Shown piece after piece: positions 6,632 through 12,552 of a stretch of DNA of 18,480 nucleotides. Below the pieces are notes generated by a model that was given only the letters and a program-made list of their open reading frames with translations, searched no databases and was not told the DNA's origin. Positions within the stretch are counted from its first letter, which is position 1. Each line of letters opens with the position of its first letter. Made by a program: the position numbers and the translations under genes. Location: NCBI GenBank assembly GCA_005879065.1, contig VBLU01000058.1, positions 1 through 18,480 on the forward strand. Direction: 5' to 3'. The stretch comes from Methanobacteriota archaeon. GTDB taxonomy: Archaea; Thermoplasmatota; Thermoplasmata; RBG-16-68-12.

Positions 6632-7263
6632 TTCTCCAAGAGTCGCGGCAGTTCCCCGTGGCCGCAGATTTCTGCATCCGCTCGGTCCGTCGTCGCACCC
6701 TTCCAGAATCCCGTGTTGAACCAGACCGCCCGCATGCCGACCGCTGTCGCGCCCGCGACGTCAGCGTCGGAGAAAATCCGAACGTCAAAGGATTCGCCAA
6801 TCCCCAGGCGGTCCTGGACCGGGCGAAGGAAACGGCCTCCGGTGCGCCCCGTGTTCGAGATGAGGCCCATGCGGTAGCCTCGGTCTTGGAGGGCGCGCAA
6901 CGTCTCCCCGATTTCTGGATATGGAGCCGGCAACCGGAACTCGATCGCGGAACCGAAGGCCTCCTGGATCGTTCGGAGGAGATCCTCTCGGCCCTCGCCC
7001 ACTCCGAGAAACCGGAGATAGGCCCGAGCCTGTTCCTCAACCGAGAGATCCCGGAGATCGTTCCAAGTCCGAAGGAGGAGGTCCGTCTGGGCGTCGTATG
7101 CGCGGGACAGAAGCGTTCGATTCACCGGAAGGCCCGCAGCCTCGAGCGCCTCCGCGGCTCGATCGACCCGGATCTCCCGCATCTGCTCGTCGTGGATGTC
7201 ACGGACTGCCGGGATCTCTACCACGGTCCCCCACCAATCAAATGTCACGCCCTTGATCGTCAT
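6622..7263 (-). CDS. HAD-superfamily hydrolase with apparent internal deletion
   Basis: This 213-residue protein has HAD motif I as FDWWGTVVE (nucleophile Asp9; Trp11 where a second Asp is usual, a substitution also seen in other HADs of the FDxWGT type) and motif II in LISNTG at 134-139. After that, a family member should show a lysine in a KPDP-like motif and then a VGD motif about 30 residues further on, before DVAGA. Here LGIGESFDVRIFSD runs directly into ADVAGATAVGMRAVWFNTG. About 30 residues, including motif III and the first part of motif IV, appear to be missing in frame near base 6768. The enzyme may be inactive, or this may be an assembly artefact. ATG 7263 gives the normal start MTIKGVTFDW. 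It lies 7 nt after archease and overlaps the decarboxylase-family gene. The substrate is unknown. Confidence 0.85.
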   Translation of the reverse strand: MTIKGVTFDWWGTVVEIPAVRDIHDEQMREIRVDRAAEALEAAGLPVNRTLLSRAYDAQTDLLLRTWNDLRDLSVEEQARAYLRFLGVGEGREDLLRTIQEAFGSAIEFRLPAPYPEIGETLRALQDRGYRMGLISNTGRTGGRFLRPVQDRLGIGESFDVRIFSDADVAGATAVGMRAVWFNTGFWKGATTDRADAEICGHGELPRLLEKWR

Positions 7264-7270
7264 GGATCGC

Positions 7271-7675
7271 CTAGATGTCGAAGATGACCTCGGCGATCCC
7301 TTTCTCCGGATCCACGGTGAGGCCGTGGCGCGTCACGGCCTTGATCACGAGCTTCAACTCGTGTCGATCCTTGTCGATCGCTTCCCCGCGCGCGTGACCT
7401 TCGAGTGACCGTCCGACGACGTGCACGTCGAAGGACGAGAAGAGGAATCGCTGGGTCTCGTGGATGTACAGCAGTTCCCCAAGCCATCGGAGGAAGAGCG
7501 TCGGAAGGTCGTCCCCCTGGAGGCGCACCTCGATCTCACCGACGGGCTTCACCTCGGACAGGTCCGCGATGAGGCTGAACATCCCCTCCGCGGCATTCAC
7601 GAACAGTTCGTCCAGATCGCGCCCGTACGCGCGGATGCCGACGTCGGCCGTGTGTTCGATTTCTTCGTATCGCAC
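7271..7675 (-). CDS. Archease (RtcB RNA ligase activator)
   Basis: This 134-residue protein has the archease signature: EEIEHTADVGIRAYG at the N-terminus, LFVNAAEGMFSLIAD at about 24-38, LFLRWLGELLYIHE at about 60-73, the GEAIDKDRHELKLVIKAVTRHGL segment in its second half, and a C-terminus ending VIFDI. The acidic metal ligands typical of the family (Asp11 in HTADVG, and the C-terminal Asp) are present. Archease promotes guanylylation and multiple turnover of the RNA ligase RtcB in tRNA splicing and RNA repair. No rtcB is seen in the window. The start is GTG 7675, giving (V/M)RYEEIEHTADVG; no upstream ATG is in a useful position. It is in line with the HAD gene (7-nt gap) and QueE (60-nt gap). 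Confidence 0.95.
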   Translation of the reverse strand: MRYEEIEHTADVGIRAYGRDLDELFVNAAEGMFSLIADLSEVKPVGEIEVRLQGDDLPTLFLRWLGELLYIHETQRFLFSSFDVHVVGRSLEGHARGEAIDKDRHELKLVIKAVTRHGLTVDPEKGIAEVIFDI

Positions 7676-7720
7676 GCGTAGGAGAAGGCGGAGAAAGGAT
7701 GAATCTTCTGTGCGGCCGTC

Positions 7721-7750
7721 CTAGATGCGGCGTTCCTAGATGCGGCGTTC
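7721..7750. repeat. 15-bp perfect tandem duplication at the queE 3' end
   Basis: The unit ctagatgcggcgttc occurs twice head to tail (7721-7735 and 7736-7750). The copy at 7736-7750 encodes the last four codons and stop of queE on the minus strand (ERRI, stop). The other copy lies just after the stop. A simple duplication of the gene end explains it. Confidence 0.9.
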
Positions 7751-8485
7751 CCGTCCGGGCCAGATTAGTTTGTGCAGCTGGAGCTGGAGGCGCACCGGCA
7801 GGCGGTCTTCGAGGATCCACTCCGCCAAGCGAGCGGAATCGAGCCCGGTCGACACCGTGTGCGCCGCGACGACGGGGGAGAACAGCACGGTCTGCGCCTT
7901 CGTGCCGTACGAGGCGAGCACCCGCTTCGCGAATTCGTAGTCGTCCCGGTTCTGCAAGACGAACTTGACCTCGTCCTGTTCTCGGAGGATCCCGAGATTC
8001 GCGTACGCCTTCTCCGCCTTCATCCCGGATCCCGGGCACTTCACGTCCATCACGTACCGCAGGCGGCCGCTGTCCCGTTCGTCGGATGCGAGGGCATCGA
8101 ACGCACGCAGATCGACCTCGCCGTCCGTCTCGAAGGAATGGACGAAGGTGTCCGGGAGCCGACGAATCGCGGCCGCGATGGACTCTCCCTGGAGGAGCGG
8201 CTCGCCGCCGGTCCAGCAGATGTTCCGAATCCCTCCGCCGTCAGAGGACGAGCCCGAGAGCTCGCGGATCTGGCGGACGACGTCGTCCACGTGGACCTTC
8301 GTGAATTCGCCTCCTTCCACGGCGTACATGGAGTCGCACCATCGGCAGCGGAGGTTGCAGGCGTACAGGCGGACGAACACGGTCGGCAGTCCGACGAGCG
8401 AGCTCTCCCCCTGGACGGAGACATACATTTCGTTGAGCAGCAACTCCTCGCCCTTCCGGAGGGCGACAGCCCCTTGGGCCTGCAT
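7736..8485 (-). CDS. queE: 7-carboxy-7-deazaguanine synthase QueE (radical SAM)
   Basis: QueE converts 6-carboxytetrahydropterin to 7-carboxy-7-deazaguanine, on the way to preQ0 and, in archaea, archaeosine in tRNA. The protein has LLNEMYVSVQGESSLVG, then the radical-SAM cluster motif CNLRCRWCD (CxxxCxxC, characteristic of QueE), ICWTGGEPLLQ and the DVKCPGSGM segment, all in family order. The track-like longest start is ATG 8512, directly abutting the queC stop. ATG 8485 (MQAQGAVALRK, 249 residues) is preferred because a TATA-like cttaagt lies about 29 nt before it, as expected for a leaderless transcript. Both starts keep every motif. queC is immediately upstream and supplies the next step (7-carboxy-7-deazaguanine to preQ0). 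The last 15 nt are tandemly duplicated. Confidence 0.94.
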   Translation of the reverse strand: MQAQGAVALRKGEELLLNEMYVSVQGESSLVGLPTVFVRLYACNLRCRWCDSMYAVEGGEFTKVHVDDVVRQIRELSGSSSDGGGIRNICWTGGEPLLQGESIAAAIRRLPDTFVHSFETDGEVDLRAFDALASDERDSGRLRYVMDVKCPGSGMKAEKAYANLGILREQDEVKFVLQNRDDYEFAKRVLASYGTKAQTVLFSPVVAAHTVSTGLDSARLAEWILEDRLPVRLQLQLHKLIWPGRERRI

Positions 8486-8510
8486 GTGCCGATACGATGC
8501 GCGCGTCGGC

Positions 8511-8518
8511 ACTTAAGC
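8511..8518 (-). promoter_or_regulatory. TATA-like element for queE
   Basis: The sequence acttaagc (gcttaagt on the minus strand) lies across the queC stop codon, about 29 nt upstream of ATG 8485. Similar elements precede nmd3, radB and the isopentenyl phosphate kinase gene. It would allow queE to be transcribed separately from queC. This is inferred from spacing only. Confidence 0.4.
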
Positions 8519-9226
8519 GTTCGTCGGCGGAGGCCTAGCGTACGGGAGCGGGTCCTCGATTCCGGCCTCGCGGAACCCCTTCCGTCGGAGTTGGCACGAG
8601 TCGCAGACCCCGCACGCCTTGGCCCGACCGTGATAGCAGGACCAGGTGAGGGCCCACGGCACCCCGAGTTCCTCCCCCGTGCGGACGATGTCCGCCTTCG
8701 ACAGGCGGATGAGCGGAGTGCGGATCTCGATGACGTCGCCCTCGACGCCCCGCTTCGTGCCGAGACGGGCGACTTCTTGGAAGGCCGCGTAGTATTCCGG
8801 CCGGCAATCCGGATATCCCGAATAGTCGACTTGGTTGGCCGCGATCACGATGGACTTCGCCGCCGTGGCCTCCGCCAATCCGAGGGCGTAGGATAACAAG
8901 ATCGTATTTCGAGCGGGCACATAGGTGATCGGGATGCCGCGGCCGATCTCCTCGATTCGCCGCTGCTCGGGGACCCGGATGTGCGCGTCCGTGAGGGCCG
9001 ACCCGCCGATCGCGGAGAGGTCCATCGTCGCGACCCGGTGGTCCTTCACGCGGAAGTGCGCCGCGATTCGCTTGGCGGCCTCGATCTCTTTGCGATGGCG
9101 TTGACCGTAGTCGAACGTCAAGCCGGTCACGTCATGGCCCTCCTTGATCGTCATCGCGAGGGCGGTCGCAGAATCCATGCCCCCGGACAGGAGGACGACC
9201 GCGGTCTCTGCCATCCATGGAGGCAT
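8513..9226 (-). CDS. queC: 7-cyano-7-deazaguanine (preQ0) synthase QueC
   Basis: QueC uses ATP and ammonia to convert 7-carboxy-7-deazaguanine to preQ0, the precursor inserted into archaeal tRNA and matured to archaeosine. The 237-residue protein has the PP-loop LLSGGMDSATAL at about 12-23, TFDYGQRHRKEI, ITYVPARNTILLSYAL, NQVDYSGYPDCRPEY and the zinc site formed by CYHGRAKACGVCDSC near the C-terminus (four cysteines). The length is normal. ATG 9226 gives MPPWMAETAVVLLSGG; ATG 9214 (MAETAVV) is an equally good start and closer to the first strand. Its stop abuts the queE region, so QueC and QueE are adjacent and act in consecutive steps. Confidence 0.95.
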   Translation of the reverse strand: MPPWMAETAVVLLSGGMDSATALAMTIKEGHDVTGLTFDYGQRHRKEIEAAKRIAAHFRVKDHRVATMDLSAIGGSALTDAHIRVPEQRRIEEIGRGIPITYVPARNTILLSYALGLAEATAAKSIVIAANQVDYSGYPDCRPEYYAAFQEVARLGTKRGVEGDVIEIRTPLIRLSKADIVRTGEELGVPWALTWSCYHGRAKACGVCDSCQLRRKGFREAGIEDPLPYARPPPTNA

Positions 9227-9237
9227 GCAGGCGGCCG

Positions 9238-9687
9238 CTAAAGGCCTTGCGAGCCGGCGCCCCCGCGGTTGAGTCCTCCGATCACCCGTTCGTATCGCTC
9301 GACGAGCGGGGCCACCCGTCGATGACCTTCCGTTCCTTTCCGGGGCTCTTCCAGCAGCCCAATCTCATGGCCCTCGGGGTCATGCAGGTAGGCGACGCGA
9401 CCGTACGGTCGATTCGCGGGAGGGCCGAGGAATTCGGCCCCGCGAAGGCGCAACGCCTCGTGGACGACGGCGAGGTCCTCGACCCCGAATACGAGGAAGC
9501 CCTCCGGAGCCTCCCGACGTTGCCCCGGCGGACACCGATGGATCGCGAGCCGGATCGTTCCCGCGTCAAAATGGATCACGTGGCCTTCGTCGAGGAGGAG
9601 CGGCAGGCCGAGGACGTCTCGGTAGAACGCCCTCGCCCGATCCAGATCCTCCGAATACAGGACAATGCCTTCGACGGTCAACACCAT
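9238..9687 (-). CDS. VOC-fold (glyoxalase/dioxygenase-like) protein
   Basis: This 149-residue protein has the vicinal-oxygen-chelate fold pattern: VEGIVLYSEDLDRARAFYRDVLGLPL at the N-terminus, the GFLVFGVEDLAVVHEALRLRGAEF repeat, and YLHDPEGHEIGLLEEPR with the conserved DPxGxxxxLxE strand (ligand Glu). Such small proteins act as glyoxalase I, dioxygenases, epimerases or drug-binding proteins, and the substrate cannot be told here. The start is ATG 9687 (MVLTVEG); an upstream TTG at 9759 would add 24 residues unlike the family. After the VOC domain there is a basic tail of about 30 residues, RVAPLVERYERV and onwards. It lies 11 nt upstream of queC on the same strand, so co-transcription is likely, though no functional link to preQ0 is evident. 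Confidence 0.85.
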   Translation of the reverse strand: MVLTVEGIVLYSEDLDRARAFYRDVLGLPLLLDEGHVIHFDAGTIRLAIHRCPPGQRREAPEGFLVFGVEDLAVVHEALRLRGAEFLGPPANRPYGRVAYLHDPEGHEIGLLEEPRKGTEGHRRVAPLVERYERVIGGLNRGGAGSQGL

Positions 9688-9698
9688 TTCTTGCCAAG

Positions 9699-9715
9699 CC
9701 CCTCGTCGCGAGGGG
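9699..9715. other. Short GC-rich hairpin upstream of the VOC gene
   Basis: CCCCTCG and CGAGGGG form a perfect 7-bp stem around a 3-nt loop, 12 nt before the VOC gene's ATG. In a transcript of the VOC gene it would sit in the 5' leader. Its role is unknown, and it may be chance in GC-rich DNA. Confidence 0.4.
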
Positions 9716-9780
9716 AGGCGGCCGTTATCACCTTTCCGCCGGTCGCCGCAGGTTTGCAAGGCACATTCGCGGTTGCCCTT

Positions 9781-9802
9781 GTTATAGTTAAATAACTATA
9801 AC
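9781..9802. promoter_or_regulatory. Perfect 10-bp inverted repeat, likely operator over a TATA box
   Basis: GTTATAGTTA and TAACTATAAC are exact reverse complements separated by AA. This A+T-rich element stands out in G+C-rich DNA. It contains TTAAATA at 9788-9794, about 27 nt before ATG 9818, the right distance for the TATA box of a leaderless transcript. A dimeric regulator bound here would cover the promoter. It lies in the 130-nt spacer between the divergent VOC gene and the small unknown gene, so it could control either. Confidence 0.7.
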
Positions 9803-9817
9803 ACATTGGGGACGCCC

Positions 9818-10057
9818 ATGCAAATCGGTTGTGGTGTGTATGTGCACACGATCCGGGCGCGGGCCTATCTCTATTTCTGGCACTACGAGTCGAAGGGCCG
9901 GTCGCGGGTGCAAGTCAAGGAGTACATCGGGCCGGCGAGAGTCGCTCGATCGATCACGGAGGCGATCCGGCGTTGCGATGCCTATTACGTGCAGGCAGCG
10001 GAGGAACTGCAACGTCTGCGAGCCTCGTCCGAGGCCACGATTCGCGGATTTGTGTAG
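9818..10057 (+). CDS. Small protein of unknown function (79 aa)
   Basis: I do not recognise this gene with confidence. ATG 9818 is preferred over TTG 9806 because it lies about 27 nt downstream of a TATA-like sequence inside a palindrome. The product has an N-terminal β-rich, aromatic segment (YVHTIRARAYLYFWHYESKG) followed by RSRVQVKEYIGPARVARS and a helical C-terminal part with AEELQRLRASSEA. The pattern Tyr-Leu-Tyr-Phe-Trp-x-Tyr-Glu, then basic residues and KEYIGP, is reminiscent of small archaeal proteins and recombinase arm domains that carry K-Y-I-G, possibly nucleic-acid binding; this is a weak inference. It stands alone on the plus strand between minus-strand genes. A hairpin that may act as a terminator follows its stop. 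Confidence 0.7.
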   Translation: MQIGCGVYVHTIRARAYLYFWHYESKGRSRVQVKEYIGPARVARSITEAIRRCDAYYVQAAEELQRLRASSEATIRGFV

Positions 10058-10060
10058 CCT

Positions 10061-10091
10061 GTCGGCCCCGCTGCACGGCCGACTTGGTTTT
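10061..10091 (+). terminator. Hairpin plus T-rich tract after the small unknown gene
   Basis: GTCGGCC (10061-10067) and GGCCGAC (10077-10083) form a 7-bp stem with a 9-nt loop, followed by ttggtttt. It begins 4 nt after the stop codon of the small gene. Archaeal termination depends mainly on T-tracts, so the short T-run is modest support. Confidence 0.4.
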
Positions 10092-10117
10092 CATCAAGGA
10101 GGAACCGATGCAGGCCC

Positions 10118-10139
10118 GGCCTAGGCAAGTTCCTAGGCC
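10118..10139. terminator. Palindromic hairpin at the dph2 3' end
   Basis: GGCCTAGG and CCTAGGCC form a perfect 8-bp stem around CAAGTT. The right arm contains the dph2 stop codon (cta at 10133-10135 on the plus strand). Its position between convergent genes fits a bidirectional termination or RNA-stabilising structure. No long T-run follows. Confidence 0.35.
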
Positions 10140-11104
10140 CGAATCTCGTCGAACGCATAGTCGTCCCACGTTCGCTCGCCGAGCACGATCTCGAATTCTT
10201 GCGGCGTGAGCATCGGCTGTTTGTACTGCAGGATATCTTCGATCGCGATCCGAGGGCACGCCGTGTTCACCCAGGCATCCACGCGGTATCCCTGGAGCAG
10301 CTCGGGAGCGACGAGGTCCATGAGGAACAGGTTTGCCTGCTTCCCGTGTTTCTCGGCGAGGGCTTTCAGGTCCGTGGCCAACTCCATCCGTACCTGTCCC
10401 AGTTTCTTCGAGACGATGATTCCAAAGACGGTTGCGTCATGGGCACGCGCAATCGCGGCATGTCGCTGTCGAAGCACATGGTCCCGCACCTCCTTGAGGT
10501 CCCGCGCCGTCCCGCGCTCGGGGTCCGCGATGATCACCGGCTTGTCGACGAGGATCGCGACGCCGAGCGGATGGAAGTCTCCCGTGCCGATGTAGAGGTA
10601 GCCGTCGACCTCCTTCTCGACGACTGTGGCCGTGTAGTAATCGCAACCGAGGAGCTGACCGGCATATGCGACCCGTCGGTCCGGTTCCCCGATTCGGATG
10701 ACATGTCCTTTCTTCTCCAGGTACTCCTTGATTGCGGGGAGCCACTGGCGGAACTGCGTCGTCGTCAGGAGGCCGACCCGTTTCGGCAAGAGCGGCTCCG
10801 CGGAGTCGACGAAGTCCATCGACGCGAGCGGCGGCCCCGGCAGGTCATAGAAGAAGACGCGGTGGTATCGGAGGTGCGGCATCGGAGCGTGGCCCAAGTG
10901 GACGATCAGGTCCACCGGCATCTCGGCGACATCGCATGCTCCGAACGAGGGATCCGCGGAGACGAGGCACATAACGCCTGCCTTTGCTTCGATCTCCTGG
11001 GCGAGCTCCACCGCTTTGGTACGTAGTCCGACCGGGAACTGCAGGCCGACCGTCTTCGAGTTCCGGCCGCGAATCACGTCGAGGAGCCGGTCCGTTTCGC
11101 CCAT
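10133..11104 (-). CDS. dph2: Diphthamide synthesis protein Dph2
   Basis: Archaeal Dph2 is a homodimeric non-canonical radical-SAM enzyme that transfers the 3-amino-3-carboxypropyl group of SAM to a histidine of elongation factor 2, the first step of diphthamide synthesis. The 323-residue protein has the three cluster cysteines in the expected contexts: Cys57 in SADPSFGACDVA, Cys154 in QLLGCDYYTA and Cys283 in WVNTACPRIAIED. It also has the segments TVGLQFPVGL, LIVHLGHAPMP, YLYIGTGDFHPLG and the C-terminal PMLTPQEFEIVLG. The length and spacing match archaeal relatives. ATG 11104 (MGETDRLLDV) is the natural start; the frame stays open upstream without family similarity. rpl10e lies 41 nt upstream on the same strand, so both translation-related genes probably share a transcript. 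Confidence 0.96.
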   Translation of the reverse strand: MGETDRLLDVIRGRNSKTVGLQFPVGLRTKAVELAQEIEAKAGVMCLVSADPSFGACDVAEMPVDLIVHLGHAPMPHLRYHRVFFYDLPGPPLASMDFVDSAEPLLPKRVGLLTTTQFRQWLPAIKEYLEKKGHVIRIGEPDRRVAYAGQLLGCDYYTATVVEKEVDGYLYIGTGDFHPLGVAILVDKPVIIADPERGTARDLKEVRDHVLRQRHAAIARAHDATVFGIIVSKKLGQVRMELATDLKALAEKHGKQANLFLMDLVAPELLQGYRVDAWVNTACPRIAIEDILQYKQPMLTPQEFEIVLGERTWDDYAFDEIRA

Positions 11105-11145
11105 GGATTTGGAAGGCAGACGCACGCGTCGAGAAAAAGGTGTCC

Positions 11146-11667
11146 CTACTTCGAGGGCTTCTTCTGCTTTTCCCGCTCGATCTCGATCCGCCACGGCGTC
11201 GGCAGCTTCACGCCGCCCTTGCGGAGCGCTTCCTTCGCGTCGTCGACATGCTCCTCGGTCGTCGAGATCGTGAAGATCTTCACGCCGGGGTGCACGCGTG
11301 CGGCGGTTCCCACGGCGCCGCCGAAGGCGGCGCGCATTCCTTCCGAGATGCGGTCCGCGCCCGCCCCCGTCGCGATCTTGTTCTCGCGGAGCACGTTGTG
11401 CGGGTACACCCGGAGCTTGAGGTGGTACGCGTTCCCCGCCGTCTTCACGATGTAGCGGTTCGCGGAGATGCGGGCGGCCTCGAGGGCGATGTGTCGGATC
11501 TGACACTGCTCCTCGGCGATCAGGTGGACGTGGACTGGGAATTTCGTCCGCAGATCCCCGATGTCGAACTGGCTGATCCGGATCCCGGGGACTCCGCCCA
11601 TGTACCGCTTCTGGGCGTAGGCCTGTCCGCGGATCTCTCGATACATGCTTCCGGGTTTGCGCGTCAT
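11146..11667 (-). CDS. rpl10e: 50S ribosomal protein L10e (uL16)
   Basis: This 173-residue protein matches the L10e/uL16 family throughout: MTRKPGSMYREIRGQAYAQK at the N-terminus, YMGGVPGIRISQFDIG, the HLIAEEQCQIRHIALEAARI segment, NRYIVKTAGNAYHLKLRVYP, HNVLRENKIATGAGADRI and GMRAAFGGAVGTAARV near the peptidyl-transferase loop. L10e binds 23S/5S rRNA near the A-site tRNA elbow. It is a good archaeal marker, because the bacterial L16 sequence is shorter and clearly different. The ATG at 11667 is followed by a typical N-terminus. A TATA-like tatttaat lies about 35 nt upstream. dph2 follows 41 nt downstream. A short basic tail ends EKQKKPSK. Confidence 0.98.
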   Translation of the reverse strand: MTRKPGSMYREIRGQAYAQKRYMGGVPGIRISQFDIGDLRTKFPVHVHLIAEEQCQIRHIALEAARISANRYIVKTAGNAYHLKLRVYPHNVLRENKIATGAGADRISEGMRAAFGGAVGTAARVHPGVKIFTISTTEEHVDDAKEALRKGGVKLPTPWRIEIEREKQKKPSK

Positions 11668-11697
11668 CGTCGGAGGGGCGCTCGAAAGGGCGGGCGC

Positions 11698-11705
11698 TAT
11701 TTAAT
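11698..11705 (-). promoter_or_regulatory. TATA-like box for rpl10e-dph2
   Basis: The plus-strand sequence tatttaat (attaaata on the minus strand) is centred about 35 nt upstream of the rpl10e ATG, in an otherwise G+C-rich 104-nt divergent spacer. It would give a very short leader. Confidence 0.5.
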
Positions 11706-11736
11706 CCTTCTCGGATGGGCGGGCGCACCGGGAAAG

Positions 11737-11743
11737 CATTAAG
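11737..11743 (+). promoter_or_regulatory. TATA-like box for the isoprenoid operon
   Basis: The sequence cattaag lies about 31 nt before ATG 11772, on the other side of the divergent spacer from the rpl10e box. The spacing suits a leaderless or nearly leaderless transcript of the kinase-isomerase-prenyl synthase operon. Confidence 0.4.
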
Positions 11744-11771
11744 TGTGACGCGATGCGTCGCCCGAATCTCC

Positions 11772-12551
11772 ATGCTCCTTGTGAAGCTCGGCGGGAGCGT
11801 CCTCACGGAGAAGGCGCGTCTGCGGACGCCCCGACGCGCCGCGATCCGACGTCTCGCGGCGGAGCTTGCTTCCGTACGCCAACCTTTAGTGATCGTTCAC
11901 GGCGCGGGTTCCTACGGACACATCCTCGCAAGTCGACACCGTCTGAAGGACGGAGGCTCGACCTCGGCGAAACGAGCCGCCGCGGCCCGCGTGCAGGCTG
12001 ATGTGCGAGAGCTCGACCGTCTTGTCGTGGACGCTCTGAATCGCGCGGGATTCGCCGCGGTCCCCATCGCCCCCTCGGTCGTATTGACCTTGGACGACGG
12101 AGGCGTCTCGACGATGGACCTCACGCCGTTCCTAGAGTTCTCCTCGCTCGGCTTCACGCCGGTGACCTTTGGCGACGTCGTGCGGGACCTGCGGCGCGGA
12201 TTCTCCGTCTGTTCCGGCGACCTGCTCATGCTCGAACTCGCCCGTGCCTTCCGACCGGACCGAGCCGTCTTCGCGGCGGACGTCGACGGCCTCTTCACCG
12301 CGGACCCGAAGCGTCGACCGAAGGCGGATCTCCTGGAGACCGTGTCACCGAATGATTTGGCAAAGATTGAATTCTCGTCTCCACGAAGGACGGACGTCAC
12401 CGGAAGCATCGAAGGGAAGGTGCGTCGGATGTTCGAGATCGCGGAACACGTCGACGCATGCATGATCGTCAACGGTAACGTAAAGAACCGAGTCCGGGAT
12501 GCACTGCGCGGCAAGCGGGTCGTCGGCACCCGGATCGTCCGAGGTCCCTGA
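11772..12551 (+). CDS. Isopentenyl phosphate kinase
   Basis: This 259-residue protein belongs to the amino-acid kinase superfamily, isopentenyl phosphate kinase (IPK) branch, which phosphorylates isopentenyl phosphate to isopentenyl diphosphate in the archaeal mevalonate pathway. Evidence is LLVKLGGSVLTEK at the N-terminus, VIVHGAGSYGH at 41-50 with His50 at the position of the family's catalytic His, FGDVVRDLRRGFSVCSGDLLMLEL, VFAADVDGLFTADPK and the C-terminal TGSIEGKVRRMFEIA. The length is normal. ATG 11772 starts directly at the first strand; the frame is open upstream but unlike the family. The next gene, type 2 IPP isomerase, begins 1 nt after its stop, so the product passes to the next enzyme encoded. 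A TATA-like box lies about 31 nt upstream. Confidence 0.95.
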   Translation: MLLVKLGGSVLTEKARLRTPRRAAIRRLAAELASVRQPLVIVHGAGSYGHILASRHRLKDGGSTSAKRAAAARVQADVRELDRLVVDALNRAGFAAVPIAPSVVLTLDDGGVSTMDLTPFLEFSSLGFTPVTFGDVVRDLRRGFSVCSGDLLMLELARAFRPDRAVFAADVDGLFTADPKRRPKADLLETVSPNDLAKIEFSSPRRTDVTGSIEGKVRRMFEIAEHVDACMIVNGNVKNRVRDALRGKRVVGTRIVRGP

Positions 12552-12552
12552 G

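Noticed and set aside
5586..7040. Long minus-strand open frame across the decarboxylase-family and HAD genes
   Set aside because: It is an out-of-frame shadow rich in Arg, Pro and Gly. The conserved proteins occupy the other frame of the same strand.
10108..10209. A 33-codon plus-strand ORF with AAGGAGG just before its ATG
   Set aside because: It is mostly antisense to the end of dph2 and crosses a hairpin. Its Arg/Pro-rich product looks like the shadow of a G+C-rich gene. The SD is noted, but one site is not enough.
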